NCBI RefSeq assembly: GCF_050003625.1
Contig: NC_134397.1
Coordinates: 224,378,537-224,442,536 of the forward strand
Source of the DNA: Haematobia irritans
Lineage: Eukaryota > Arthropoda > Insecta > Diptera > Muscidae
DNA: 64,000 nucleotides
Direction of reading: 5' to 3'
Within the stretch, counting starts at the first letter, position 1, and each line of letters begins with the position of its first letter. The notes under the pieces are model-generated. The model was given only the letters and a program-made list of their open reading frames with translations, searched no databases and was not told the DNA's origin. Of the stretch, positions 46,288 through 57,058 are shown one piece after another. The position numbers and the translations under genes were made by a program.

Positions 46288-48106
46288 TTAAATTTGCAAA
46301 TTTCCTACAAATGTGTCCATCATGAACTTCCTTCAAACTACAACATTTTCTTAAACAAGTTAAAAAAAAAAAAAAACTAATTATGTCTAATAGATTTTCT
46401 TGAATTTGTCGAAAAATATTTACTTCATTTTGTAATATCGGAGTGATGCCAGGGTTTGTTGTACTGTTTAGTAAAAATTTTCTAAAAATAATCTAAATTT
46501 TCTAAAATTAAACAAAAGTTTTATACACAAATGAAGCATAAAGATTAACTAAATTCGCTCTCCCACAAAATAATTCAGAATTTCTTAAAATTTTACCAAT
46601 AATGCGCCTACAATTTGAACTCAAATTTTTCCCTTTAAATTACGAAATTTTCCTTAATAAGTGAAAAATTATAATTGTGTCTAATAATATTTTTGGAATT
46701 TGTCGAAAAGTCTTTGCTTATTTTTGTGAAATCGGCGTGGCATCTGTGTTTCTAATACAGTTTAGTTACAAATTTCTAAAATTAATCTAATTTTTCTAAA
46801 CTTAACTAAAATGTCCATCCCTGGTGGGTTCAATGTTTATTTTTCAGTGTGGTTTTTACAAAGCATTACACCACTAATAATCCAATATATTGTACTTGAA
46901 CAATTTCATCAATCTGTCGATTTCGATTAATGCCTTGAAATTGACCATTAAAATGCAATTATTCAAAAAAAAAAAAAAAAAACATCATAGGATCTGTTAT
47001 TGAATGTCAACAACATGTGGTAGATGGTTTGTATTGGCCACCTCCACCACCGTCCCCCATTCCAGCATGATTGATACACACATGGTTATTGGCAATGTTT
47101 ACAGAAGTGATAAAACGGAAATATCCAAACGTATAAACCACTAGCATTGGTGGTGATTGGTGATTTCATAAAAAAAGGATATTTACATATCCCAGAGAGT
47201 GAATGAAGAACGCAGAGAAGAGATAAAGCTCGGGAAGGACCAATAATGGAAATACTCATCAAAAATCCATTAACCACAGTAGCAACGCACAAGCTCCAAA
47301 ATCCATTTACACACACACATTGAAGATTCATCCAATACCCAAACACTTATTGACAAACATCGACCAGATGATGGACATCACATGTGTGCTCAATTCCTGG
47401 CATACTAGAAAACTGTGTGTTTGTGTTCATATGTGTGTGTGTGTGTGTATGGGAGTGTGATTACTACAACCAATCACAGAATAAGGACTTCTGATACGAA
47501 TTTAATCATTTTTGAACTTTTACCCATAGTACTGATATTACCCATCGCCCACCAACAAAAGAGAATGATGAAGGTTTATTGACAATATAGCGAATGGCCA
47601 TAACGCCAAATCGATTGTTTTGTCATCAGGGTTCTAAGGAATACAAACGCATAGGAAATATGCGTATAAATCAAAGATTAGTGGAAACATCAGAAGGTTA
47701 ATCAATCAAATTAAGTGGAAAGTTTTTCTACTTCAGTTTTCAATTTCGTTTTTATCAGTGACCATATTGTCGACAGGATGACAACATTTGGGTTACATTC
47801 ATTTTACAAAGTTTACAAACTTTTTTTGTGTCAACATTCCTTTTAAATTTTTTTGTGGGTTAACCGCAACTCAACATCTCATATCTTCTGGGTATTTGTC
47901 CAAAGAAAACATACAAAGGATCAAAAAAACAGAGTACTTCCGTACTATGACAAGTCCACGTAAAATTCATTGTATGAACTACTTCCGGATTACAAATTAT
48001 GGGACCAAACTACTTTTTTTGGAAGCTCTTTTCCCCGGGATGCTCAAGACAAAATGTTATTTATTGTCAAACATAAAATGCTTTCCAAAAATTGTATCCA
48101 AAAAAT
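46288..48106. other. unassigned; no gene seen
   Basis: 46440-46852 carries TTTTCTAAAA/TTAACTAAA MITE-like sequence ending CTGGTGGGTTCAATG...TTTTTCAGTG. A (TG)n run lies at ~47430-47450. Frames at 47086-47346 (minus) and 47788-48147 (plus) have no recognised domain. Confidence 0.35.
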
Positions 48107-48583
48107 TTATTTCTATAGAAAATGTTATCAAAGTTTTATTTAGTTAGAAAAACTTCCAAAATTTTATTTCTTTAAAAAATTTTCCAAATTTTTTTCTATA
48201 GAAAAATTTGTCAAAATTTTATTTTTATAAAAATTTTGTCAAAATTTTATTTCTATAGAAAATTTTGTCAAATTTTATTTCTATAGAAAATTTTGTCAAA
48301 ATTTTATTTCAATAGAATATTTTGTCAAAATTGTATTTCTATCGAAAATTTTGTCAATATTTTATTTCTGTAGAAAATTTTGTCAAAATTTATCTCTATA
48401 GAAAATGTTATCAAAGTTTTATTTCTATAGAGAATTTTGTCAAAACTATATTTCGATAGAATATTGCGTCAACATTTTATTTCTATATGTCAAAATTTTA
48501 TTTTTATAGAAAATTTTATTTCTATAGAAAAATTTGTCAAAATTTTATTTCTATAGAAAATTTTGTCAAAATTTTATTTCTAA
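48107..48583. repeat. 29-bp minisatellite array
   Basis: About 16 degenerate copies of a 29-bp unit built from ATTTTGTCAAAATTTTATTT plus CTATAGAAA. Each unit contains the palindrome TTTCTATAGAAA. It lies just beyond the 3' side of a Penelope-like fragment. Confidence 0.85.
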
Positions 48584-50195
48584 GCAATACTTATCATAGT
48601 TTCGGCTATAGGTCAATTAAAAACATAGGATTGATGTTTTTATTTATGTTTTATTTCCAATATTTCGGTTGACTTCGTCAAAACCGTTTTCAAGGCTGAA
48701 GTGAAACAAAAAACAGATATTTTGTAATTTAATTACAAAAATCACGAACAAACAGAACCAAACAATAAATTATTTAACTACTATTACTATTAACATTTAT
48801 TCTGGTGTGCACAGCTTCACACTCTGTTTTACACTGAATCTAAATTTCTCTTATGTTTTTGTATTGTATGTCTATATATTCGAGCACAGTTCTCAATGTC
48901 TTTCTTGTAATTCATTCTCTCGTCAGGTGGAGTGATGATAATGTGCAGCATTTCGAGAGTAAATCTGCGTCTGTACACTGTTAGAAAAATATGTTTTTCA
49001 TATGTTCCGATATAAACAAAATGTGTTTCGGGCACGATTTTAAACCACAATATATTTAAGTGCGAACATGTAATGTTCCTAAACTAACACTAAATGTTTG
49101 GGACATCTATGTTAATATGTTAGAATATATTATGTTTGGGGCATGAATGTTTCATAAAAATAATATGTGTGAATGTAAACATATATAAATTAACAAATTT
49201 CGAGTAAACATATATATGTTGTGATATTTTATTCAGAGAGCGACAAAAAGAGAGTATAGAGAAAGAAATAGAGATGGAAACCGCGAGGGTTGACGAAAGA
49301 TATCAACACAACAAAGCGAGAGAATGAAAAAAGAACAATTTCTGTGAAACCGCTTGTATGTTGTTTCGGAAAACTGTTTTATGATAAGGCTAAAAATTTG
49401 ATATGCTTAAGTCTAAATATTATTTAATTTGAATAAAGAGAATAGACATTCGGAACCAAGAGAATAGACATTTGAAAAACAAACAGCATATGTTTTCGCC
49501 TTGAGAGCAGCATTTTATGCATGTGTGAACATGTATTTTGTTTATTATTTTGGCATTATGGGCACAATTTTTCGTTAAAATAAATCAGGGATCTTCATAA
49601 AAATAACGAAAGGGCATTATACTCTTTTTAGAGTTAGGACAGTAAAATGAAATAAGGAGGAAATAGTGAAAAATTACACAGTAAAATGTAAAAAACAAAC
49701 TTTAGTTCCTCTTTATTAAAAAGTAGTCCACGAGGAGTTGACGGACACCATCAAATATAAAAGCGGGCATTAAGTTCGAGTTTTGCAGCTAAAACAATTT
49801 AAAAAGTTTATTTTCTTTAAAATGAATTATTAAAGAAAAATAAAAGGCATTTTAGAGCGATGGTGTTAAATGCTAGTAAAAAACTGGTCACGTCTGAATA
49901 AATTTATGTTTATATTATAAAATTATTTATGTATGTTTATACCCGACTCCACGTTCTTCTTTTGTTAGTTTTTGAATTCCTTTCAAATTTTAAAGTTTTG
50001 TACCAAAAACAGTTTTTTGTTACAAAATTGTTATTTTTGCAATAAAAAAATAATATTTTATCCAAAAATCAGTCAATTTCGTTTATATCAAACACTGTTA
50101 ATGACTATAAATCTTTAATAACCCACATTTCGAAGTTTCATTTAAAAAAAATTTAATATAGTATAAATATAAATGTTTTAATTTAAAAAAAAAAA

Positions 50196-50276
50196 AAAAA
50201 TGTTCGGTCGGAGCAGGGATTGAACCCACGACCCTTTGTATGCAAGGCAGACATGCTAACCACTGCTCCACGTGGC
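50196..50276 (-). repeat. tRNA-like SINE head followed by a T run
   Basis: The minus strand reads GTGGAGCAGTGGTTAGCATG (box A-like) and GGTCGTGGGTTCAATCCCTG (box B-like), ending CCGACCGAACA before a T-rich tail. It is a diverged relative of the SINE head at 29570. It lacks a CCA-acceptor structure, so it is not a tRNA gene. Confidence 0.65.
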
Positions 50277-50395
50277 AAACAAATGTATGTTTCTGTTAAA
50301 TATTGTTATGTTTGCATGGGCTCGTGGGCGCTGCAAACTATGCTATATAAATGTAACTTAAAACGATAATTATCTACTGGTGACTATAACAGCTA

Positions 50396-50462
50396 CGTAG
50401 CCCAGTGGATAGTGTGTTGGCTTACAAACTGTATGGTCCTCGGTTCGATTCTCCGTGCAGGC
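50396..50462 (+). repeat. tRNA-like module inside the TA element
   Basis: GTAGCCCAGTGGATAGTGTG (box A-like) and GGTCCTCGGTTCGATTCTCC (box B-like). A decayed version sits at the same place in copy 1 (~35750-35795) and is missing from copy 2. Confidence 0.65.
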
Positions 50463-50819
50463 GAAAGGTAAAATTTAAAAAATTTATAAAAGTGAATAAT
50501 TTCTTCAACATTATTTGTATTACAGAAAAAGGTGCCAATAACTAAAAAATTTCGTGGAAGTGAAAATTACGAGTATGTTAGGGAATGAGCACAATCGTGT
50601 TTGGGAAAAATTCTTCCAAGCATATAATATTTTTGGCTCAAAATGCTTCCAAACATATAATATGTTCACATACAACAAGCATATTAATGTTTCGGCAGTA
50701 TGCAATAATATATGTGCTTCCTGCAAAATATGTTTGGAACATATGTTAAAGAAGCGATTTTTTTTGAGGGTGTAGTTGTTTTCGTGGTCTCGAATTTTTA
50801 CGTCTTCTAAGTTTGGCTT

Positions 50820-51222
50820 GTGACCAGAGAGGAACAGGAGATGGCGAGAACTAAACTTACAGCATTAATAGATGACCATTTGCGTAAACCAAAACTGAGC
50901 ATGAGAGGCAGATATATAACAAACACAGTGGTACAAACACGAAAATATTTAAAGGACAATGACGACATTCTGATTCTAAGTGCTGACAAAGGGGGAAAAA
51001 CAGTGGCAATGAACAAAATGGACTACGATTTAAATATGAAGGAGATTGTACACGATATGTGTACGTATAAGCGATTAAAAGTGGATCCAACTTCGAGACT
51101 TCAGACAAAGAATAATAAATTAGTGGATAAACTATTTAACCTTAAAATTATTAGTGCAGAGGAGAAAAACAAATTGACTAGTAGGACCGCAATAGTACCA
51201 AGGAATTGCTTAAAAATAAAAT
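50820..51222 (+). pseudogene. Penelope-like element: N-terminal fragment
   Basis: The frame contains DILILSADKGGKTVAMNKMD and YKRLKVDPTSRLQTKNNKLV, matching the region N-terminal to the reverse transcriptase in Penelope-like proteins. It ends at TAA 51220-51222, just as the conserved PRxYGLPKIHK-type block would start. An upstream in-frame stop lies near 50807. It points away from the C-terminal fragment with which it is joined near 50820. Confidence 0.7.
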
Positions 51223-51484
51223 AAAAAGGTCAACGATAATCAATCAGAAATAAAATTTTATTTCTACAGAAAATTTTGTCAAAATTTTATTTCTATAAAA
51301 CATTTTGTCAAAATTTTATTTCTATAGAAAATTTTCTCGAAATTTTATTTCGATAGGAAATGTTAGCAAAAATTTATTTTTATAGAAAATTTTGTCAAAT
51401 TTTATTTCTATAGAAAATTTTGTCAAAATTTTATTTCTATAGAAAAATTTGTCAAAATTTTATTTCTATAGAAAATTTTGTCAT

Positions 51485-51795
51485 TGTTGTTTTTGATCTC
51501 AGCTTAAAGCCATGCATAGACTAAACTACAAGTGTAGCTTAACCAACAGAGGAAAAGTATGCTTGTCAAATTTATTTGGGCAAATCCCTATAGACTGCAA
51601 GATGGTTGGATGTACAGCTGTTTCGGAATTACCACATTCCTCATCAGCATCCTCTACTTGCTTGCTGCAACTATCAACCAATTATCAGAATAAATTCGGG
51701 TAATTCACTCAACCCAAAGTGAACTACACTTGAACCTCCCGAAAAAGGGTTTGATAGTCGGCTAATGCCTAAACAAATTTGCAGCATATATCTTT
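51485..51795 (-). mobile_element. Penelope pLTR-like insert carrying a hammerhead motif
   Basis: A 310-bp block unlike the flanking minisatellite. The frame at 51512-51703 has no known domain. Penelope-like elements are known to carry hammerhead ribozymes in their pseudo-LTRs, and Penelope coding fragments lie ~270 bp away, so a pLTR origin is inferred. Confidence 0.5.
51608..51652 (-). ncRNA. hammerhead ribozyme motif, minimal type I
   Basis: On the minus strand: stem I GGATG (51652-51648) with CATCC (51612-51608); core CTGATGA (51647-51641). Stem II is GGAAT/ATTCC with loop GTGGTA (51640-51625), followed by GAAA (51624-51621). Stem III is ACA/TGT around GC, and the cleavage site follows GUA (A at 51613). 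All invariant core bases are present. The 3-bp, palindromic stem III is the form described for Penelope-associated hammerheads, which work best as dimers. Confidence 0.75.
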
Positions 51796-52539
51796 TCCTT
51801 TGTCAAAATTTTATTTCTATCGAAAATTTTGTCAAAATTTTATTTCTATAGAAAATTTTGTCAAAATTTTATTTCTATAGAAAATTTTCTCAAAATTTTA
51901 TTTCTATAGAAAATTTTCTCAAAATTTTATTTCTATAGGAAATGTTAGCAAAAATTTATTTTTATAGAATATTTTGTCTAAATTTTATTTCTAGAGAAAA
52001 TGTTGTCAAAATTTTATTTCTATTGAAAATTTTGTCAAAATTTTATTTCAATAGAATATTTTGTCAAAATTTTATTTCTATCGAAAAATTTGTCAATATA
52101 TTATTTCTGTAGAAAATTTTGTCAAAATTTTATTTCTATAGAAAATTTTGTCAAAATTTTATTTCTATAGAAAATTTTGTCAAAACTTTATTTCTATAGA
52201 AAATTTTGTAAAAATTGTATTTCTATAGAAAATTTTATTTCTATAGAGAAATTTTGTCAAAATTTTATTTCTATGGATTATTTTGTCAACATTTTATTTG
52301 TATAGAATATTGCGTCAAAATTTTATTTCTATAGAAAATTTTGTCAAAATTTTATTTTTATAGAAAATTTTTTCAAAATTTTATTTCTATAGAAAATGTT
52401 GTCAAAATTTTATTTCTATAAAAAAGGGTTCCAAAATCGTATTTCTGTCTTTAATGTATCTATTCGATATCATTTTCATTCTGTATTTTATTTTTAAATT
52501 TAAAAAAGCGAGCAGATTGACATGTCTGTCAATCAACTT

Positions 52540-53238
52540 GTCGATGATTCTGATTCTCGTAATACACCCGAGTTTTTCCGTCGATATGTGACAATGGATG
52601 AAACATGGCTCCATCACTACACTCCTGAGTCCAATCGACAGTCGGCTGAGTGGACAGCGACCGGCGAACCGTCTCCGAAGCGTGGAAAGACTCAAAAGTC
52701 CGCTGGCAAAGTAATGGCCTCTGTTTTTTGGGATGCGCATGGAATAATTTTTATCGATTATCTTGAGAAGGGAAAAACCATCAACAGTAACTATTATATG
52801 GCGTTATAGGAGCGTTTGAAGGTCGAAATCGCGGCAATACGGCCCCATATGAAGAAGAAGAAAGTGTTGTTCTACAAAAACAACGCACCGTGCCACAAGT
52901 CATTGAGAACGATGGCAAAAATTCATGAATCGGGCTTCGAATTGCTTCCCCACCCACCGTATTCTCCAGATCTGGCCCCCAGCGACTTTCTCTTGTTCTC
53001 AGACCTCAAAAGGATGCTCGCAGGGAAAAAATTTGGCTGCAATGAAGAGGTGATCGCCGAAACTGAGGCCTATTTTGAGGCAAAACCGAACGAGTACTAC
53101 CAAAATGGTATCAAAAAATTGGAAGGTCGTTATAATCGTTGTAGCGCTCTTGGAGGGAACTATGTGAATAATATAAACGAATTGTGACAAAAAAATGTGT
53201 TTTTCTTTGTTAGACCGGGGACTTATCAGCAACCCCCT
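52540..53238 (+). pseudogene. mariner D (Himar1-like), 5'-truncated, catalytic site mutated
   Basis: It starts at DDS...RNTPEFFRRYVTMDETWLHHYTP (first Asp kept). A TAG at 52807-52809 follows YYMAL. The second Asp block HQDNAPC has become YKNNAPC, so the metal-binding Asp is now Asn. The third block SPDLAPSD is kept. The 3' repeat GACCGGGGACTTATCAGC is present but its last bases are altered. Confidence 0.9.
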
Positions 53239-54391
53239 AGTTGCTTTTGTGGCATGGAGCCAATGTGATGTCTATCAAGCTGATATATTTTTCATGCCCA
53301 AAATTTCATGTAGAAGACCCTCACGTTCTTTTGGAATACCCATCGTCTTAGGAGGCATATTCACTCAACGCCATACGCCAATTGTGAACTTTTTCATTTT
53401 ATCCCCCTGGTTTGCTCTGAAATATAGCTTCATCAAAGGATATTACTGTTTCTATTTTTCTACAATCCACCATCTCTCTCGCTTCCAGTCTTCACACTTT
53501 AGAACTACGAAAATGTACTACACAATAATAAATGATTTTTATTTTACTTGTCGAACCACCCTCGTATTGTTTAGATATATGGAGTAGCAAAATAATACTA
53601 GTTAATTCAGTTTTAGCACTTCTAATTTGATATCTTCTCTGTTGGATCAAAGCGTCGTAAATTCGTAAACAAATTATTCAATTGCTATGAACTTTATGAC
53701 CTCCAATTATTATAGCTCAATGCATTAACATGTATCTATTTGTGTGTGTGTGTGTGTGTGCGGGTGTTTGTCATTTCCCCAAAAATAAACTTGAAACACA
53801 CATACATACATACGCTTAAATGCCCACTGTGTTATCCTTGTTGGCAGCATACCAATAACACGAAGGATACTTAATGCCTGATTGGTTATTGCCATTGACA
53901 ATTCTATAGTGCTGCTACTGTGGAGGGTTATGTCTGTTGGTTCATCATGGACTTCTTACAAAGACACTTTCAAATGGGGGTCCATGTAAAAGCTTCTTTC
54001 AACCATAGAGGCCATTATATTATCATCATCATCATCACCATCAGCTTACTGATGTTGATGGTGTTGGAGAAGTCAGTCAGTCCTTTTTTTCTTGCACTAT
54101 TTAGTTGGCTTTCCTTTCTGGATTCACATTATGTCCTTTTTCTTGAAGTTCCCCCTTGCTTGGCGATAGAAAGGCCATAACTTTTACGTTCATTATGTGT
54201 GTCTGTGCTAAGACTTGGAAATTGTCTTTTGAATGTTTCAATTACACGCCTTCTTAAGCACTGCATTGCTTCAACATCAACACACTAAAGAAATGTGCAC
54301 TCAGGCAGAGAAAAGTCAGAGAGGGGAAACCTTCTCAATTGGATATATGTAGAAAAATCCACAATTTTAGTTTTAGTAATATATTTATAGT
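53239..54391. other. unassigned; possible old transposon pieces
   Basis: On the minus strand ~53250-53480 short stretches look vaguely transposase-like (TTTGATGAAGCTATATTTCA), but no family could be named. (TG)n at ~53742-53762 and a TCATCATCATCATCACCATC tract at ~54022 are microsatellites. No gene called. Confidence 0.35.
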
Positions 54392-54620
54392 GAGTCACGG
54401 TGATGGAATGCTTACCATCACCGACTTGCATACAAAGGATTCTGGGTTCAGTCTCAGTTTCGACCGAGCATCAAATAGTTGTTCAGCAGTGATACCTATA
54501 TCTTCTCTCAGTGATGCTGGAGAAATATTCCAAATATTCCAAACTACTATGTGGTTTTACTATAATGTTAAACGCCGTTTGAACTCGGCTATAAAAATGA
54601 GGCCCCTTGCCATTGAGCTC
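54392..54620 (+). repeat. diverged tRNA-headed SINE
   Basis: The order matches the reference SINE: box A-like GGTGATGGAATGCTTACCAT, decayed box B TCTGGGTTCAGTCTC, CCGTTTGAACTCGGCTATAA and CCTTGCCATTGAGCTC. It ends before the tail. It is clearly older than copies 1-3. Confidence 0.75.
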
Positions 54621-54639
54621 TTCTTGGTAAAGGTGAATA

Positions 54640-54915
54640 CAGGGGTGAGGAACCAAGCTAGATGCAAAAAAAAAACGTTAGTGCGAAACAAAGTTAAATA
54701 TGGAAGCAAGTAGGAAGCAAATGCTTCTACTGCGGAAGCAAGCTAAATGCCGAATCCTTGGTAACGGAGGAAGGTATGTATGTGGCGAAATGCCGAAATC
54801 AGTGCGGAAGAAAGTTAGATGTTTACGGACGACATTAGAGTGAGAGCCATTTAAAAGCTCGAGCCACAGTGGTGGTGCGGATGCTAACAAGCATGGTTGT
54901 CTAAAGGCATGCGTG
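54640..54915. repeat. decayed purine-rich repeat (GTGCGGAAGCAAGCTARATG), left part
   Basis: Irregular copies of a ~20-40-bp motif around GCGGAAGCAAGCTAAATGCC. It resumes at 56150 after the Tc1-like insertion. Unlike its surroundings it is rich in A and G on one strand. No open frame persists. Confidence 0.6.
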
Positions 54916-54917
54916 TA

Positions 54918-56149
54918 AAGGGTGATACGGTCAAACTTTGGTAAAGGAAAAACGCGTGTAAATCGGTGAAATCGTTTATTTAAAAAATCAAATTAAATTT
55001 CTTTTTCAAGTTCAATTAGTATAAAATTCATTCATCATAAAATATTCAGTTAGGCTTTCGCTTTTCCAAATCCGAATTGCCGGGCCTCAAGCTTGACACC
55101 TGCCATCAGATTTTGTACAGCCACCTTCTTCGCCGCGGAAAGCCAGTTTGCCTTGAACTGCTGCTCGTCCTTAGCAGTTTTTTTTTGGTCTTCTTTAGGT
55201 TCCGCTTGACAATAGCCCAGTATTTCTCAATTGGGCGGAGCTCTGGCGTGTTGGGAGGGTTCTTGTCCTTTGGAACCACCTGCACGTTGTTGGCGGCGTA
55301 CCACTCCATGGCCTTTTTACCGTAATGGCAAGATGCCAAATCCGGCCAAAACAGTACGGAACAACCGTGTTTCTTCAGGAATGCAGCAGATGTTTATTCA
55401 AACACTCTTTCACGTAAATTTCTTGGTTGACAGTCCCGGAAGCTATGAAAATGCTGCTTTTCAAGCCACAGGTACAGATGGCTTGCCAAACCAGATATTT
55501 CTTTGCGAACTTTGACAGTTTTATGTGCTTGAAAATATCTGCTACCTTTCCCCTTCCTTTTGCCGTATAAAACTCCTGTCCCGGAAGCTGCTTGTAGTCG
55601 GCTTTGACGTAGGTTTCGTCGTCCATTACCACGCAGTCAAACTTCGCCAGCATCGTCGTGTACAGCCTACGGGATCGCGCTTTGGCCGTCGTATTTTGTT
55701 TATCATCGCGATTTGGAGTCACTACCTTCTTGTAAGTCGATAGTCCGGCTTGGTTTTTGGCTCGATGCACGGTTGTAGACGATACACGCAGCTTGTTTGC
55801 GGCATCTCGGAGAGAGAGGTTAGGGTTTCGCTTGAAACTACCGGCAACTCTCTTTGTCGTCTCAGCGGCTTCCGGTTTTCGATTTCCCCCCGATCTAGAC
55901 TTCCTGGCTGTCGACAAACGTTCCCCAAACACTTTAATTAAATTTGTAACGGTTGATTTGGCAACTTTTAGCGATTTTGCCAGCTTTGCGTGCGAGTAGC
56001 TCGGATTTTCGCGATGCGCGAGCAAAATTTTGATACGCTGCTCTTCTTGCTTGGACGGCATTTTGACAACTGAAGAGTGAATTCCAAAATCAAAATAGGA
56101 GCAACATTCTACACACACACACCTTCAAAATGAGGGGTGTTCAGGTTTT
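54918..56149 (-). mobile_element. DD37E Tc1-like transposon copy 2, 5'-truncated
   Basis: The left end AAGGGTGATACGGTCAAACT follows TA at 54916-54917. The right end stops at GGGGTGTTCAGGTTTTC, ~50 bp short of the expected inverted repeat. Oriented opposite to copy 1. It splits the purine-rich repeat. Confidence 0.9.
55050..56061 (-). pseudogene. DD37E transposase copy 2, near-complete but frameshifted
   Basis: ATG at 56061. The frame is open for ~228 codons through the DNA-binding domain, the first Asp (MDDETYVKADYKQL) and FIASGTVNQEIYVKECLNK, then shifts near 55385. MASCHYGKKAMEW...LRPIEKYW follows in another frame with the same 37-residue spacing. A small insertion (KKTKKKLL) lies after the glutamate. 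It keeps the Tyr codon that is a stop in copy 1, so the two copies complement each other for reconstructing the family by comparison. Confidence 0.88.
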
Positions 56150-56640
56150 CTAGTGTGGAGCATAGTTAAATACTGAAGTACGGAAGCAAGCTTGAAACTG
56201 AAGCTTCTAGTGCGGAAGTAAGAACACTGTCGAACCCATGAAAACAAAAGAAAGGTATATGCGGAATCGATTAGTGTCGCAGAAAGCTACATGCCGAAGC
56301 AAGAAATGTCAAAGCTCGGTAGATACCGATGCCACTTGTGCGGAAGGCAGCAAAGAGGGAACGCTGCTAGTGTAGAAGAAACCTAAACGCAGAAACCAAG
56401 CGCAAGTAAAATAGATGCCGAAGAACATAGTGCGGAAGTTATCTAGGTGCAGAAGTAATTAGTGCGAAAGTGCCAAACAATCCGAAACAAGCAATAATTG
56501 CAAGTTTCTAGAACCGAAGCCACAAATGCGAAAGCAATCTTAACGCCGAAGCAAAGGAAGAAAGTTCTACGCCGAATGCACTATATAGGAAGCCAGTTAG
56601 ATACCGAAACAACGGAAGCAATGTAAGTGCCGAACCAAAT
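56150..56640. repeat. decayed purine-rich repeat, right part
   Basis: It continues the motif (GTGCGGAAG, ATGCCGAAGCAA, AACGCCGAAGCAAAG) with no fixed period that I can see. Together with 54640-54915 it is ~770 bp. No relation to any other repeat in the window. Confidence 0.6.
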
Positions 56641-57058
56641 AGTTCTTATGGCGTTGGATTAGAGCGTCTTCCGTCTCGTTCGTACCCTTGGTTGTCGGGA
56701 CGCTCAGATTGTCAGAAAACATTGAAAAGATTTTAGCGATCCGAAATGTATTTCATCGGTACTTACTATTTTCCCATTGTCGCGCAGTACCACTATTTGT
56801 ATCTATCACTTCAGGTCTCTACTGTGAAACGCATATCAAGCAAAACAGGATTTCTTTCAGTACATAACACTTTGTACATAACAGGTTGGCTGATAAGTCC
56901 CCGGTCTGACACATAGATGGCGTCGCTGGTATTAAATGCATATTATATTTATATATTACCAACCTTCAAATGATTCGTGTCAAAATTTACGTCTGTAAGT
57001 CAATTAGTTTGTGAGATAGAGCGTCTTTTGTGAAACAACTTTTGTTATTGTGAAAACA

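Larger units (their letters stand above)
48976..50772. mobile_element. TA-flanked ATATGTTTGG element, copy 3 (1,797 bp)
   Basis: TA at 48974-48975 and 50773-50774. Ends CACTGTTAGAAAAATATG and GCGATTTTTTTTGAGGGTG are the same as copy 2. It has an extra ~295 bp (about 50173-50467) containing two tRNA-like modules. No transposase. Confidence 0.85.
48600..50820 (-). pseudogene. Penelope-like element: C-terminal coding end and 3' UTR, split by a TA element
   Basis: On the minus strand, 50820-50775 reads KPNLEDVKIRDHENNY and continues across the TA-element insertion as RRRFTLEMLHIIITPPDERM at 48973-48914. A stop falls near 48829. This matches the region after the GIY-YIG nuclease domain of Penelope-like proteins. 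The 3' UTR holds TTTTGACGAAGTCAACCGAA (~48670). Removing 48976-50772 and one TA restores the frame, which proves the insertion. The reverse transcriptase core is absent. Confidence 0.7.
51245..52432. repeat. 29-bp minisatellite, two blocks (51245-51484 and 51800-52432)
   Basis: The same unit as at 48107: roughly 8 copies, then a 310-bp interruption, then roughly 20 copies. The interruption carries the hammerhead motif. Confidence 0.85.

Noticed and set aside
50396..50462. tRNA gene
   Set aside because: tRNA-like boxes lie inside a TA-flanked element and no full clover-leaf could be drawn.
53250..53480. Transposase gene on the minus strand
   Set aside because: A few words look transposase-like but frames break repeatedly and no family motif could be named.
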